DNA from: Rhizobium sp. BK316
GTDB lineage: Bacteria > Pseudomonadota > Alphaproteobacteria > Rhizobiales > Rhizobiaceae
DNA length: 64,000 nucleotides
Assembly: GCF_014193695.1 (NCBI RefSeq)
Contig: NZ_JACHZR010000002.1
Coordinates: 744,001 to 808,000 of the forward strand
Direction of reading: 5' to 3'
Shown in pieces: positions 28,161 through 36,001 of the stretch. The notes below the pieces were generated by a model. The model was not told the DNA's origin. It ran no database searches and was given only the letters and a program-made list of their open reading frames with translations. Numbering within the stretch: position 1 is the first letter of the stretch; each line of letters begins with the position of its first letter. A program made the translations under genes and the position numbers.

Positions 28161-29525
28161 ATGGCGTCGGCAGAAATACCATTCATGACCGTGAGTCAGA
28201 ACGACCTCCAGGCGATGGCCTATACCGATCCGCTGACCGGGTTGGGAAACCGGCATCGCATGCGGGACAAGGTGATGCAGATTTCTGCCGAGCGTGCCAG
28301 CGATCCGGCACCTTTCACCATCGGCATTGCCAATCTCGACAGTTTCAAGCCGATCAACGATCTCTTCGGCTCTGCCGCCGGCGATGAAATCCTGTGCCAG
28401 GTCGCCCATCGCCTGAAGGCCTGCATTCCGGATGGCGCGCTGGTGACGCGTCATGACGGCGACGAATTTGCTTTCGTCCTGCCGCTGATTTTTGAGCGCG
28501 CCAGTGCTGAGAAATTCGGTCAGATGATCCGCGAGGTCCTGTCGGCCCCCTATGATCTCGGCGACCGTAACGTGCGCCTTTCAGCTTCCTTCGGTTTTGC
28601 GATCTATCCTTTTGCCGGCGAGGATTGCGAGGAGTTGCTGAAGAGCGCCGAAACCGCACTCTACCGCTCCAAGCGCCGCGGCCGCGGGCAGATCACCGTC
28701 TATTCACGCGAGATCGCGCAGGAGATGAAACGGGCGACCCAGCTCGAACAGGCGCTCAGAAACGCCATCATATCAGATGCGATCGACGTGCATTTCCAGC
28801 CGATCGTCTCGCTCGCCAACAATCAGGTGGTGGGCTTCGAGGCTCTGGCTCGCTGGAATGATCCCGATCTCGGCTTCGTCTCGCCGGGTGTCTTCGTGCC
28901 GCTCGCCGAGGAGCGCGGTTTTATCGACGCCCTGTCGGAAGCGCTGCTGCGCAAGGCTGCGGAAACGGCACTCTCCTGGCCGCGCGAACTGTTTCTGTCC
29001 TTCAACCTGTCTTCGGCCCAGCTCATGGATCCGGGAACGAGCGGCAGCATTCTGTCGATTCTCGGTCGCGTCGGTTTCGACCCGCACCGTCTCGAGCTCG
29101 AGATCACCGAAACGGCTGTCATGAGTTCCGCCGACACGGCGCACCGGATCATTGCTGATCTCAGAGCTGCGGGTGTGCGCATCTCGCTGGACGATTTCGG
29201 CACCGGCCAGTCGAGCCTCGGGCGCCTGCGCGATTTCATCTTCGATAAGATCAAGATCGATCGCGCTTTCGTCTCTCGCATCAATTCCGACCGTGCCTCC
29301 GAACACATCATCAAGGCGATCCTTGCCATGTGCGAGGGCCTCGAGCTGGAAGTCGTGGCTGAAGGCATCGAGGATTATTCGGAAGCGGTCAAGCTGCGCA
29401 TGCTCGGCTGCGGCATGGGACAGGGCTATCATTTCGGCCGGCCGGCCGACGGCATCGCCACGCTGCGCTTCCTGCACGAGAACTATTACTACGATACCAG
29501 CGAAACGGAACGCGCCAGCGCATAA
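28161..29525 (+). CDS. GGDEF/EAL protein, probable c-di-GMP phosphodiesterase
   Basis: About 454 residues with no sensor or membrane segment. The GGDEF domain (residues about 10-175) has YTDPLTGLGNRHRM but the active-site motif is D-G-D-E-F (residues 99-103), so cyclase activity is doubtful. The EAL domain (about 190-445) keeps the EAL triplet at 227-229, FNLSSAQL, LELEITETAV, LDDFGTGQSSL, KIDRAFV, VVAEGIED and GMGQGYHFGRP, so it should hydrolyse c-di-GMP. Start is uncertain: ATG 28161 has GGAG close upstream, with a longer open frame from 28110. Probably regulated with the PAS-receiver gene. Confidence 0.88.
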   Translation: MASAEIPFMTVSQNDLQAMAYTDPLTGLGNRHRMRDKVMQISAERASDPAPFTIGIANLDSFKPINDLFGSAAGDEILCQVAHRLKACIPDGALVTRHDGDEFAFVLPLIFERASAEKFGQMIREVLSAPYDLGDRNVRLSASFGFAIYPFAGEDCEELLKSAETALYRSKRRGRGQITVYSREIAQEMKRATQLEQALRNAIISDAIDVHFQPIVSLANNQVVGFEALARWNDPDLGFVSPGVFVPLAEERGFIDALSEALLRKAAETALSWPRELFLSFNLSSAQLMDPGTSGSILSILGRVGFDPHRLELEITETAVMSSADTAHRIIADLRAAGVRISLDDFGTGQSSLGRLRDFIFDKIKIDRAFVSRINSDRASEHIIKAILAMCEGLELEVVAEGIEDYSEAVKLRMLGCGMGQGYHFGRPADGIATLRFLHENYYYDTSETERASA

Positions 29526-29535
29526 CGCCGGAGGC

Positions 29536-29568
29536 AAAAAACGATGGCACCCCCACGGGACGCCATCG
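29536..29568 (-). terminator. Intrinsic terminator of the PRC-barrel gene
   Basis: On the minus strand the stem CGATGGC / GCCATCG with a 13-base loop is followed by TTTTTT. It lies 26 bases past the PRC-barrel stop and just beyond the end of the convergent EAL gene. Confidence 0.75.
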
Positions 29569-29593
29569 CCTGCGCTATATTCTCCGTACGGAA

Positions 29594-30223
29594 TTACTTG
29601 TTGGTCGTGGATCCCGTCGCGGTGGTGTCCGTCGGCATGGCCGTGCCGGTTGCTGCCGGAGCCTTTTCAGCCGCCTGCATTGCCAGTGTCTTGAATTCCG
29701 GAGCCGCTTTCAGCGATTCCGCGGTTTCCGTGGTCGTCAGCTTGACGGAGCCATCCTGCGCGTTCTGGGCGACGGTGACCTTCCCCATCGGAACGGCGAC
29801 GTTCTTTTCGCCGATGCCCAGGAAGCCGCCAACACCGATCACGGCTGCAACAAGGCCGCCGTCCTTCTTCATGATCAGGTCATTGACGCTGCCGATGCTC
29901 TCATTGTTGGCGTTATAGACCGACTGGCCGATATAGGTGTTGGCACTGATTTGGTCCGGGGCCTGCTGCGTCAGATAGCTGTCGCCACCCGCTTGAGCCG
30001 TATCAGTGCTCGGTGCCGGGGCCGGAGCCTGGGCGGCATCACCTGCGGGCGCCATTGGCTTGACCGGCTCTGCCGGTGCAGGGGCTGCCGGATCGGCGGG
30101 CGCAGACTGTGTCGGGGCAGCAGGATTCGCCGGCTCTGGAGCCGTCTGCGAAAATGCCGCCGGTGCGAAAGCCGTGGCAAACAGTGCGCCAGCGGCAACG
30201 GTCGTCAGGAGTTTGCGTGTCAT
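29594..30223 (-). CDS. Exported PRC-barrel domain protein
   Basis: A 209-residue protein with a Sec signal peptide (MTRKLLTTVAAGALFATAFAPAAFSQ, cleavage near residue 26). A Pro/Ala-rich linker follows to about residue 85, then a PRC-barrel domain (ISANTYIGQSVYNANNESIG, SVNDLIMKKDGGLVAAVIGVGGFLGIGEKNVAVPM). PRC-barrel proteins of this exported type are common in rhizobia, often stress-related, with no defined reaction. ATG 30223 follows AGG at six bases; the frame is open upstream to 30442 but that part reads as non-coding. Confidence 0.88.
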   Translation of the reverse strand: MTRKLLTTVAAGALFATAFAPAAFSQTAPEPANPAAPTQSAPADPAAPAPAEPVKPMAPAGDAAQAPAPAPSTDTAQAGGDSYLTQQAPDQISANTYIGQSVYNANNESIGSVNDLIMKKDGGLVAAVIGVGGFLGIGEKNVAVPMGKVTVAQNAQDGSVKLTTTETAESLKAAPEFKTLAMQAAEKAPAATGTAMPTDTTATGSTTNK

Positions 30224-30391
30224 TTCGAACCTACTTTCGTTCCTTGAGTGATCCCTGGCGCAGCAGCGCCTGTTTTTCAGGCATTCCTGCCGCGCCGGTT
30301 CAAGAATGAAATGACCGGTGCGCTTATTGGTTCCGGACGAAGACACGGAAAATTTTGCGGTTTTCACGGAACCTTGATCGGAAAACGATCC

Positions 30392-30425
30392 AAAAAGAAA
30401 AGGCACCCTGCAACAGAGTGCCTTT
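30392..30425 (-). terminator. Intrinsic terminator of the sugar-acid operon
   Basis: On the minus strand AAAGGCAC / GTGCCTTT pair around an 11- to 12-base loop and are followed by TCTTTTT. It is 21 bases after the SMP-30 gene stop, the last gene of the operon. Confidence 0.85.
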
Positions 30426-30445
30426 GTAAATGCGGGCTTCAACGT

Positions 30446-31333
30446 TCAGATCACATAGGCAGGATCGAAAACGCCCTTCACCGTGATGCCGAGCTCGAGC
30501 AGCGCGCCTGCGCTCGGCTGTGCGGAGCGGGCATCCTCGTCCAACCCCTCCCAGGCTGTCGTCACCACAAGCCGGTCGGCATTGGCACCGATGAAGGCCG
30601 GGCAAGAAGGCTGTGCGGCCGGCACCTTGTAGCGGGCGATGCGCAAGCCATCCGGGCTGTAGCGGTCGACGACGCCGGCACCCCAGCGCGCGTTCCAGAT
30701 ATACCCGTCGGCATCGCAGACTGAACCGTCGAGGCCGCCGGGTTCGTCCATGCTGTCGACCATCACGATCGGTTCGCCCGAGGGAAGGCCGGTCTGCGGA
30801 TCGACCATGACCCGCATCAGGCGGCTGATGCGGGTATCGGTGAAATAGCCGATCGTACCGTCGGGCGAAAAGCAGATGGAGTTCGGAATGCTGATACCGC
30901 TGAAGATCTTCGTCACCTTGCCGGCAGCCACGTGATAGATCGCACCCGCCTGCTGCTCGGCGCGCTTGCTCATGGTACTGATCCACAATGCGCCGGAGGG
31001 ATGCGTGCGCCCGTCGTTGGAGCGGTTTTCCGGCTTGTCGTTTTCGAGCGCCGCATAGAAGGTCAGGTTGCCGCTCGCGATATCCCGCACGAAAAGCCCT
31101 TCTTCGGTCGCCAGCAGCTGACGACCGGAATCGATGCGGGCAAGCACGCTCGCCATCATTGGCAGCGGATGCACCTTCTTCTCGTCCGTCAAAAGATTGA
31201 GCTCGTGCAGCTCCTTGCCGAGAATGTTGAACCACCAGACGGTGTTGGAAACGGGATCGTAAGTGGGGCCTTCACCGAGAACCGAATTGGTATTGCAAAG
31301 CGTTTTGCCCTCGAATTCATAAATATCAGTCAT
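30446..31333 (-). CDS. SMP-30/gluconolactonase family sugar lactonase
   Basis: A 295-residue beta-propeller protein of the SMP-30/LRE family. Motifs include LGEGPTYDPVSNTVWWFNI with the metal-binding Glu near residue 21, NDGRTHPSGALWISTMS, SIPNSICFSPDGTIGYFTDT and GGLDGSVCDADGYIWNARW. These Ca/Zn enzymes open sugar lactones to aldonic acids. In this operon the likely substrate is the lactone produced by the SDR dehydrogenase. It is the last gene, five bases after dgoA. Confidence 0.88.
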   Translation of the reverse strand: MTDIYEFEGKTLCNTNSVLGEGPTYDPVSNTVWWFNILGKELHELNLLTDEKKVHPLPMMASVLARIDSGRQLLATEEGLFVRDIASGNLTFYAALENDKPENRSNDGRTHPSGALWISTMSKRAEQQAGAIYHVAAGKVTKIFSGISIPNSICFSPDGTIGYFTDTRISRLMRVMVDPQTGLPSGEPIVMVDSMDEPGGLDGSVCDADGYIWNARWGAGVVDRYSPDGLRIARYKVPAAQPSCPAFIGANADRLVVTTAWEGLDEDARSAQPSAGALLELGITVKGVFDPAYVI

Positions 31334-31337
31334 ATGC

Positions 31338-31970
31338 CTATGCTCCTATGGCTGCGTCATAGGCTAAGATGGTTGCCTTGGCTCGCTCGGCAACCTCTGC
31401 AGCAGTCATTCCGGGCTTGTAAATGCTGGTGCCGAGGCCGAAGGCGAGAATGCCGGCTTTGGTGTAGTCGGAGAAGTTCTTGTCCGACACACCGCCGACC
31501 GCCGCAATCACCAGCTCCGGCGGCAGGATGGCGCGGATCGCGGTGATGCCGGAAGGGCCGAGAACGCTGACGGGAAAGAACTTGAGGCCAGTCGCACCCG
31601 CGCGGGCCGCCTGCAGCGCCTCTGTGGGCGTGAAGACGCCCGGCATTGTCACCATCCCATAGTCGCGGGCACGGATGATGACGTCGGGCTCGACATTCGG
31701 CGTCACCAGCAGCTTGCCGCCAGCGGCATGCAGGCTGTCGACGGCCTCTGTGGTCAATACGGTGCCGGCTCCGATCAGCACATCAGCCGGCGCCATCTTG
31801 GCGGCAATCTCGATCGATTTGAAAGGCTCCGGCGAGTTGAGCGGGATCTCGATCGCCGTCAAGCCGTTTTCGATCAGCGCGCCGACCACGGCCTCTGTTT
31901 CCTCGGGCTTGATGCCGCGCAAAATGGCAATCAGCGGACGCTTCATATCGGGGAAGGGGATACGGTTCAT
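31338..31970 (-). CDS. dgoA: 2-dehydro-3-deoxy-6-phosphogalactonate aldolase
   Basis: A 210-residue class I aldolase of the KDPG/KDPGal family. It has RPLIAILRGIKPEETEAVV, the catalytic Glu in TAIEIPLNSPEPF, VLIGAGTVL and the Schiff-base Lys in GATGLKFFPVSVLGPSG. It splits 2-keto-3-deoxy-6-phosphogalactonate into pyruvate and glyceraldehyde 3-phosphate. The LNSPEPF motif favours KDPGal over KDPG aldolases. ATG 31970 is used; a TTG at 32006 overlapping the dgoK stop is possible. Confidence 0.92.
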   Translation of the reverse strand: MNRIPFPDMKRPLIAILRGIKPEETEAVVGALIENGLTAIEIPLNSPEPFKSIEIAAKMAPADVLIGAGTVLTTEAVDSLHAAGGKLLVTPNVEPDVIIRARDYGMVTMPGVFTPTEALQAARAGATGLKFFPVSVLGPSGITAIRAILPPELVIAAVGGVSDKNFSDYTKAGILAFGLGTSIYKPGMTAAEVAERAKATILAYDAAIGA

Positions 31971-32002
31971 GGAAGGTGTCTTTCTCGGTTCGGCCAGATG
32001 GC

Positions 32003-32920
32003 TCAATTTGGCCAGATGGTTTGGGCAGCAGCCGAAAGCCCGCCGCGAACGGCGGCATCGGCATCGATGGCGGTGAAGGAAAGGGAGAGTGTGCGGAAGG
32101 CCTGCTCGTAAAGAGCCTGCAGGCGTCCGGACGCGACGAGTGTGATGGCCGTACCCTTGCCGGCATCCTGCAGCGCACCGGCGATTTCGAGGCCGATCAA
32201 GATGCCCGAGAGCTTAGCTTGTGCGGCAGCGGCCGAAATACCGTGCAGAAGCTGACCGGAGCGGGCGGTGAAAATCAGGTTGGAGGCGAGTGCCGGCCGT
32301 TCGAAGGCCGCTGCGACCGCAGCCTCGAAGGCGGCCGCATCGACCGGCTGATCCTCGGCGCCGGCAACGGCATGCATGAGGATGGTATGCTTGGTAATCG
32401 CGTCGAAAAGCTCACCCGTCATGAAGGTGGCAAAGCCGGTCACTCTGCCGTCTTCCACATGCACCCACTTGGAATGTGTGCCCGGCATGCAGACGGCTTG
32501 TGCACCGCGGCTCGCAGGGCCGAGCGCGCCGAGAAGCTGTGTTTCCTCACCGCGCATGACATCGGGTATCGCCGCATCGCGCTGGGCAAGGCCGGGCAGG
32601 ATACGCACATCGCGGTTTTCGCCCGGCACGGACACTGCACCTGATAGGATCGAGGAAAGCGAAGCCGGCACGTCGATATAACCGGCCTCCACCCAGCCCT
32701 GCCGTGCGCCCGCCATGCCGCAGACGATGACCGGCAGGTCATCAGGCGCTTCGACCGCTGCGAGATGTCCAGCCAGAACTTGGGAAAAGCCGGTCTTGGC
32801 GGCCGTCGTCATACCTTCGCCGCTACGGCGTTCGGCAAGAACGCTGCCGTCGGCACCGATAAGCCAGAGCCGGAAGCTGCTGGTGCCCCAGTCGACCGCG
32901 ACATAAGCGGGATTTGCCAT
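32003..32920 (-). CDS. dgoK: 2-dehydro-3-deoxygalactonokinase
   Basis: A 305-residue sugar-acid kinase. The N-terminus AYVAVDWGTSSFRLWLIGADG carries the phosphate-binding DWGTSSFR signature of DgoK; later motifs are CGMAGARQGWVEAGYIDVP and CMPGTHSKWVHVEDGRVTGFATFMTGE. It phosphorylates 2-keto-3-deoxygalactonate at O6 for the DgoA aldolase. Its start overlaps the SDR stop by one base, so the genes are coupled. Confidence 0.93.
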   Translation of the reverse strand: MANPAYVAVDWGTSSFRLWLIGADGSVLAERRSGEGMTTAAKTGFSQVLAGHLAAVEAPDDLPVIVCGMAGARQGWVEAGYIDVPASLSSILSGAVSVPGENRDVRILPGLAQRDAAIPDVMRGEETQLLGALGPASRGAQAVCMPGTHSKWVHVEDGRVTGFATFMTGELFDAITKHTILMHAVAGAEDQPVDAAAFEAAVAAAFERPALASNLIFTARSGQLLHGISAAAAQAKLSGILIGLEIAGALQDAGKGTAITLVASGRLQALYEQAFRTLSLSFTAIDADAAVRGGLSAAAQTIWPN

Positions 32921-33681
32921 TAGAGAACGCCTCCATCAACGATAAGGGACTGCGCGGTCATGCCTGCTGCGCAGTCGGATGCAAGAAACAGAGCCGGACC
33001 GACAATTGCGTCCGCCTTCAATACGATCTTCAGGCATTGCCCCTGCATGGAACGGGCAATGCTCTCCTCCGTCAGCCACAGCTTCATCTGCCGCTCGGTC
33101 ACCACCATGCCCGGCAGGATGCAGTTGACGCGGATATTCTCAGGTCCCAGCCTTCCGGCCATGCTCTTCGTCAGGCCGATCACAGCGGCCTTGGCGGCGG
33201 CATAGGCGGGGAAAACGCCCATGTTCAATTTGAAGGCGATGGACGACATGTTAATGATCGCCCCGCCGCCGGCCGTCCGCATCGAAGGCACCACTGCCTG
33301 CGAGGTGAAGAAGACATGGCGCAGGTTGACTGCCTGGTTGTTGTCCCAATAGTCCTCGGTCACATCATCGAATTCGTGCCTGTCGTCCCAGGCTGCATTG
33401 TTGACGAGCACCCGGATCGGCCCGGACTTTTCGACAACCTCGTTCACCGTGCGCCTGATAGCGTCGATATCGCGCAGGTCGGTGTGGTAGAAGCTGACCG
33501 GATGCGCAGCCTCTCCGGAAAGCCGTTCCGCCAGTTCCCGGCTCTCTGCCTCGGCGATGTCGAGGAAGGAAACCTTTGCGCCCTGCCTTGCAAAACCCTC
33601 GACGAGCGCAGCACCGATGCCGGAGCCGCCTCCGCTCACCAGCACTGCGCGATCCCTGAATTCGGGAAATTGTGCAGACAT
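32920..33681 (-). CDS. SDR-family sugar dehydrogenase
   Basis: A 253-residue classical short-chain dehydrogenase. It has the NAD(P)-binding SGGGSGIGAALVEGFA, NNAAWDD, the catalytic Ser in IINMSSIAF and Tyr/Lys in YAAAKAAVIG. First gene of the dgo-type operon, so it probably oxidises an aldose (galactose or a related sugar) to its lactone; substrate is inferred from neighbours only. ATG 33681 is preceded by GGTGA; a GTG nine bases upstream is an alternative. Confidence 0.88.
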   Translation of the reverse strand: MSAQFPEFRDRAVLVSGGGSGIGAALVEGFARQGAKVSFLDIAEAESRELAERLSGEAAHPVSFYHTDLRDIDAIRRTVNEVVEKSGPIRVLVNNAAWDDRHEFDDVTEDYWDNNQAVNLRHVFFTSQAVVPSMRTAGGGAIINMSSIAFKLNMGVFPAYAAAKAAVIGLTKSMAGRLGPENIRVNCILPGMVVTERQMKLWLTEESIARSMQGQCLKIVLKADAIVGPALFLASDCAAGMTAQSLIVDGGVL

Positions 33682-33716
33682 AGCGCTCACCGTCTCTCTC
33701 CTCCCGGCATGCTGTA

Positions 33717-33755
33717 AATTCCATTATTTGGAACTTAATTTGACTATATGGAATT
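33717..33755. promoter_or_regulatory. Probable operator of the IclR-type regulator
   Basis: The gap between the divergent SDR and iclR-type genes contains TTCCA-N5-TGGAA at 33719-33733 (a 15-bp palindrome of the size bound by IclR-family proteins) and a wider inverted repeat AATTCCAT (33717-33724) / ATGGAATT (33748-33755). Three TGGAA half-sites in 39 bases suggest cooperative binding controlling both directions. Confidence 0.7.
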
Positions 33756-33815
33756 ATCCGATTAGGCTGCCTTACCTGTCAAGGGTAGTAGGCGATGATA
33801 TCAGGCGGCGACAGC

Positions 33816-34619
33816 ATGGCGCAGGCAGATGACAAGGGGGCGACCGGCACGCCGCGTGATACCGGCACGCTCGGCAAGCTGATGGCCGTGCTCGATCTCG
33901 TCACCCATGCTGATGCTCCCTTGCGCTTCACCGATATCCTCGCGCTTGCCAGCCAGCCGCGCGGTACGCTGCACCGCCAGCTCGGCCATCTCGTGGAGGA
34001 GGGGCTTCTCGAAATCGATGCGGAGGGACGTTATGCGCCTGGCTTGCGATTGCTCGACTTCGCCTCACGGAGTTGGGCGCGCAACGAATTCCGCCTGATT
34101 GCCGCGCCGCATCTCGCCGCCCTGCATCGGGAGACAGGCGAGACCGTCCATCTCGGCGTGCTGCGCGGCTCCTCCATCATCTATCTCGACAAGGTCGAAG
34201 GGCACCAGCCGGTGCGCATGTATTCACAGATCGGCAATGCCTCACCCTGCTATTGCACCGGTGTCGGCAAGGCGGCCCTTTCGGTTCTGCCGGCGGACAA
34301 ACTCCGCGAATTGCTTCCCAGCCTGCGTTTCAACCGCTTCACGCCCTCGACGCATGTGAGCGGTGAAACCCTGTTGACGGAAATCGGCGATATTGTCTCT
34401 GCCGGTCATGCCTACGACCGGGAAGAGCACGAGGCGGGTATCCGCTGCGTCGCCGCCCCCATCTGGTCGGACGACCGCTCCTTCATCGGCGGGGTCTCTG
34501 TCACCGGTCCCGCCTACCGCCTGTCGATGGAACTTCTCCACGAATGGGCCGTCCCGGTTCAGGTGACGGCGCGGAAGATCATGGACGAAATGCGCATCCG
34601 CCTCGGGCCGAGGCGTTGA
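33816..34619 (+). CDS. IclR-family transcriptional regulator
   Basis: About 267 residues. The N-terminal winged helix lies near residues 20-80 (TLGKLMAVLDLVTHADAPLRFTDILALASQPRGTLHRQLGHLVEEGLL). The effector domain has the family motifs LHLGVLRGSSIIYLDKVEGHQPVRMYSQIGNASPCYCTGVGKAAL and HEAGIRCVAAPIW. It diverges from the dgo-type operon and most likely represses it until a sugar acid binds. Start ATG 33816 follows AGGCGG; ATG 33795 in frame is equally possible. Confidence 0.9.
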   Translation: MAQADDKGATGTPRDTGTLGKLMAVLDLVTHADAPLRFTDILALASQPRGTLHRQLGHLVEEGLLEIDAEGRYAPGLRLLDFASRSWARNEFRLIAAPHLAALHRETGETVHLGVLRGSSIIYLDKVEGHQPVRMYSQIGNASPCYCTGVGKAALSVLPADKLRELLPSLRFNRFTPSTHVSGETLLTEIGDIVSAGHAYDREEHEAGIRCVAAPIWSDDRSFIGGVSVTGPAYRLSMELLHEWAVPVQVTARKIMDEMRIRLGPRR

Positions 34620-34895
34620 AACCGATCTGGTTGAAACGATCTGACCGTGATCAACTGCTGGACGTCGTATACGTAGCATGCTTATGATGAGTGCGTTATT
34701 GAGATTTGACGGCGAATCACGCCAACTGGGGTCGTCCGCGAAATCATCGACAATTCACCGGCCGAACGCGCTGCGCGCCGAGGCTGAATCCTATTGATCT
34801 GACGGGCGTTGTGTAACCCACCCTGCACCTGACCGTTTTTCCACACAGGCTGCCGGCGGTTTACCCAAACCCCGGTTCGAAGGCGAAAAAATCTG

Positions 34896-35627
34896 ATGGC
34901 AAGCTTACCGCAAACTTCGGTGGAAGACGCCTATGTCCAGGAGGTCGCCAGTCTAAAGACGCAGTTCGACATCTTCCGCTTCATGAAGCGGGTGACGGAG
35001 ACCTATCGCAGCCGAGCCTTCATGGTTCTGAACCTGCCGCCGATCACCTCTTTCGATCTGCAGGGCAACACGATTATCACGAGCTGGCCGGCAGAACTGC
35101 TGTCCACCTACGACCAGGAAGGGCTGATGATGAACAGCCCGGTCCTGCGGCGGCTGCGTACCTCAACCCTGCCGTTCTTCCACGATACGGCACGGACCGC
35201 CTGGCCGCGCGATGATGGCAAAACGGGCTTGGTTGCCGCTCTCTTCGAACGCTTCAAGATGGTGCGTAGCGCTTTTTTTCCGACACATGAACCATCAGGC
35301 GCGCGCGGTGCGGTCTCCTTCGCCGGCGATCGCGAACCTTATACGCCCACCGAGATGCGTGAGCTCAGCTACATCGCCATCCACGTCTTCGACCGGCTCG
35401 CCGAGATCCGTAATCTCGATACGCGCATGACCGATACGCTGACGGACCGCGAGATCGACTGCCTCAACTGGACTGCCGCAGGTAAGACCAGCGCCGAGAT
35501 CGCCGAAATCCTCGATCTCTCGGAGCACACGGTCAATCATTACCTGAACCGCGCCACCAAGAAGCTGGATACGGTCAACCGCACGCAGGCCGTCGCCAAG
35601 GCGCTGCGCATCGGTCTCATCAAGTAA
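34896..35627 (+). CDS. LuxR-type regulator, probably not AHL-responsive
   Basis: A 243-residue protein with an N-terminal autoinducer-binding-like domain and a C-terminal LuxR helix-turn-helix (LTDREIDCLNWTAAGKTSAEIAEILDLSEHTVNHYL, residues about 182-216). In the ligand domain, the positions equivalent to TraR Trp57 and Asp70 appear to be Leu and Ser (SWPAELLSTY and MNSPV), so acyl-homoserine-lactone binding is doubtful. No luxI gene is nearby. Start ATG 34896. The 276-base upstream region holds no other gene; a terminator follows. Confidence 0.85.
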   Translation: MASLPQTSVEDAYVQEVASLKTQFDIFRFMKRVTETYRSRAFMVLNLPPITSFDLQGNTIITSWPAELLSTYDQEGLMMNSPVLRRLRTSTLPFFHDTARTAWPRDDGKTGLVAALFERFKMVRSAFFPTHEPSGARGAVSFAGDREPYTPTEMRELSYIAIHVFDRLAEIRNLDTRMTDTLTDREIDCLNWTAAGKTSAEIAEILDLSEHTVNHYLNRATKKLDTVNRTQAVAKALRIGLIK

Positions 35628-35651
35628 CGTCACCAGCCTAAAATAACGTCA

Positions 35652-35688
35652 GGCGCTGCCGGGCTGCTCAATATCTGAGCGCCGTTTT
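35652..35688 (+). terminator. Probable terminator of the LuxR-type gene
   Basis: GGCGCT (35652-35657) pairs with AGCGCC (35678-35683) and is followed by GTTTTC, 25 bases after the gene's stop. The loop is long (20 bases) and the T run is short, so strength is moderate. Confidence 0.5.
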
Positions 35689-35742
35689 CGTTGCTCGCTG
35701 TCCAAATTGACAATTGTCATCCCTTTTCGTCAATTTCGCAGT

Positions 35743-35758
35743 TGGCACGCTTCCTGCA
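35743..35758 (+). promoter_or_regulatory. Sigma-54 (RpoN) promoter
   Basis: TTGGCACGCTTCCTGCAT contains the -24 element TGGCAC and the -12 element TGCA. The GG and GC dinucleotides are exactly 12 bases apart, matching the consensus TGGCACG-N4-TTGCA at all but one position. A perfect palindrome TGACAATTGTCA lies about 25 bases upstream at 35708-35719 and could bind an activator, although classical enhancer sites are usually further away. The first element downstream is a terminator, not a gene. Confidence 0.75.
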
Positions 35759-35768
35759 TTGTTATTGG

Positions 35769-35904
35769 CAGAGGTCCAGAGGGGACTTTGATAACAGCGC
35801 CAGCCCAATGGTGCGACCGACACGCCGCCGCCTGATATCGTTGCCGCTTTTCTCCCGGCCCTACGATGTTGGGGGCGGTTGTTGCGTTTAGGCAACCGCC
35901 TTTT
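35769..35904 (+). ncRNA. Candidate sigma-54-dependent small RNA
   Basis: Placing +1 twelve bases after the -12 GC puts the 5' end near 35769. The transcript would run about 136 bases to an intrinsic terminator at 35874-35904. No convincing gene lies within: the only ATG frame (35808-35891, 27 codons, Arg- and Pro-rich) has no ribosome site and ends inside the terminator stem. The mrp start is 260 bases beyond the terminator, so this is either a free small RNA or an attenuated leader. This is inference from promoter and terminator geometry only. Confidence 0.55.
35874..35904 (+). terminator. Intrinsic terminator of the candidate small RNA
   Basis: Perfect eight-pair stem GGCGGTTG (35874-35881) / CAACCGCC (35893-35900) with an 11-base loop, directly followed by TTTT. 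Confidence 0.75.
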
Positions 35905-36001
35905 GCCGCTGTTTCGAAACCGGACGATTTCCTTTAGTTTTTTCTGGTCTTTTTTTTCGCTTGCGCTAATTCGCCCCGAATTGCGTCGGTTCTCGGGGAG
36001 G

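Noticed and set aside
35808..35891. A 27-codon frame inside the candidate small RNA
   Set aside because: No ribosome binding site at proper spacing, and it ends inside the terminator stem; its Arg/Pro-rich content is what random GC-rich sequence gives. A leader peptide cannot be fully excluded.
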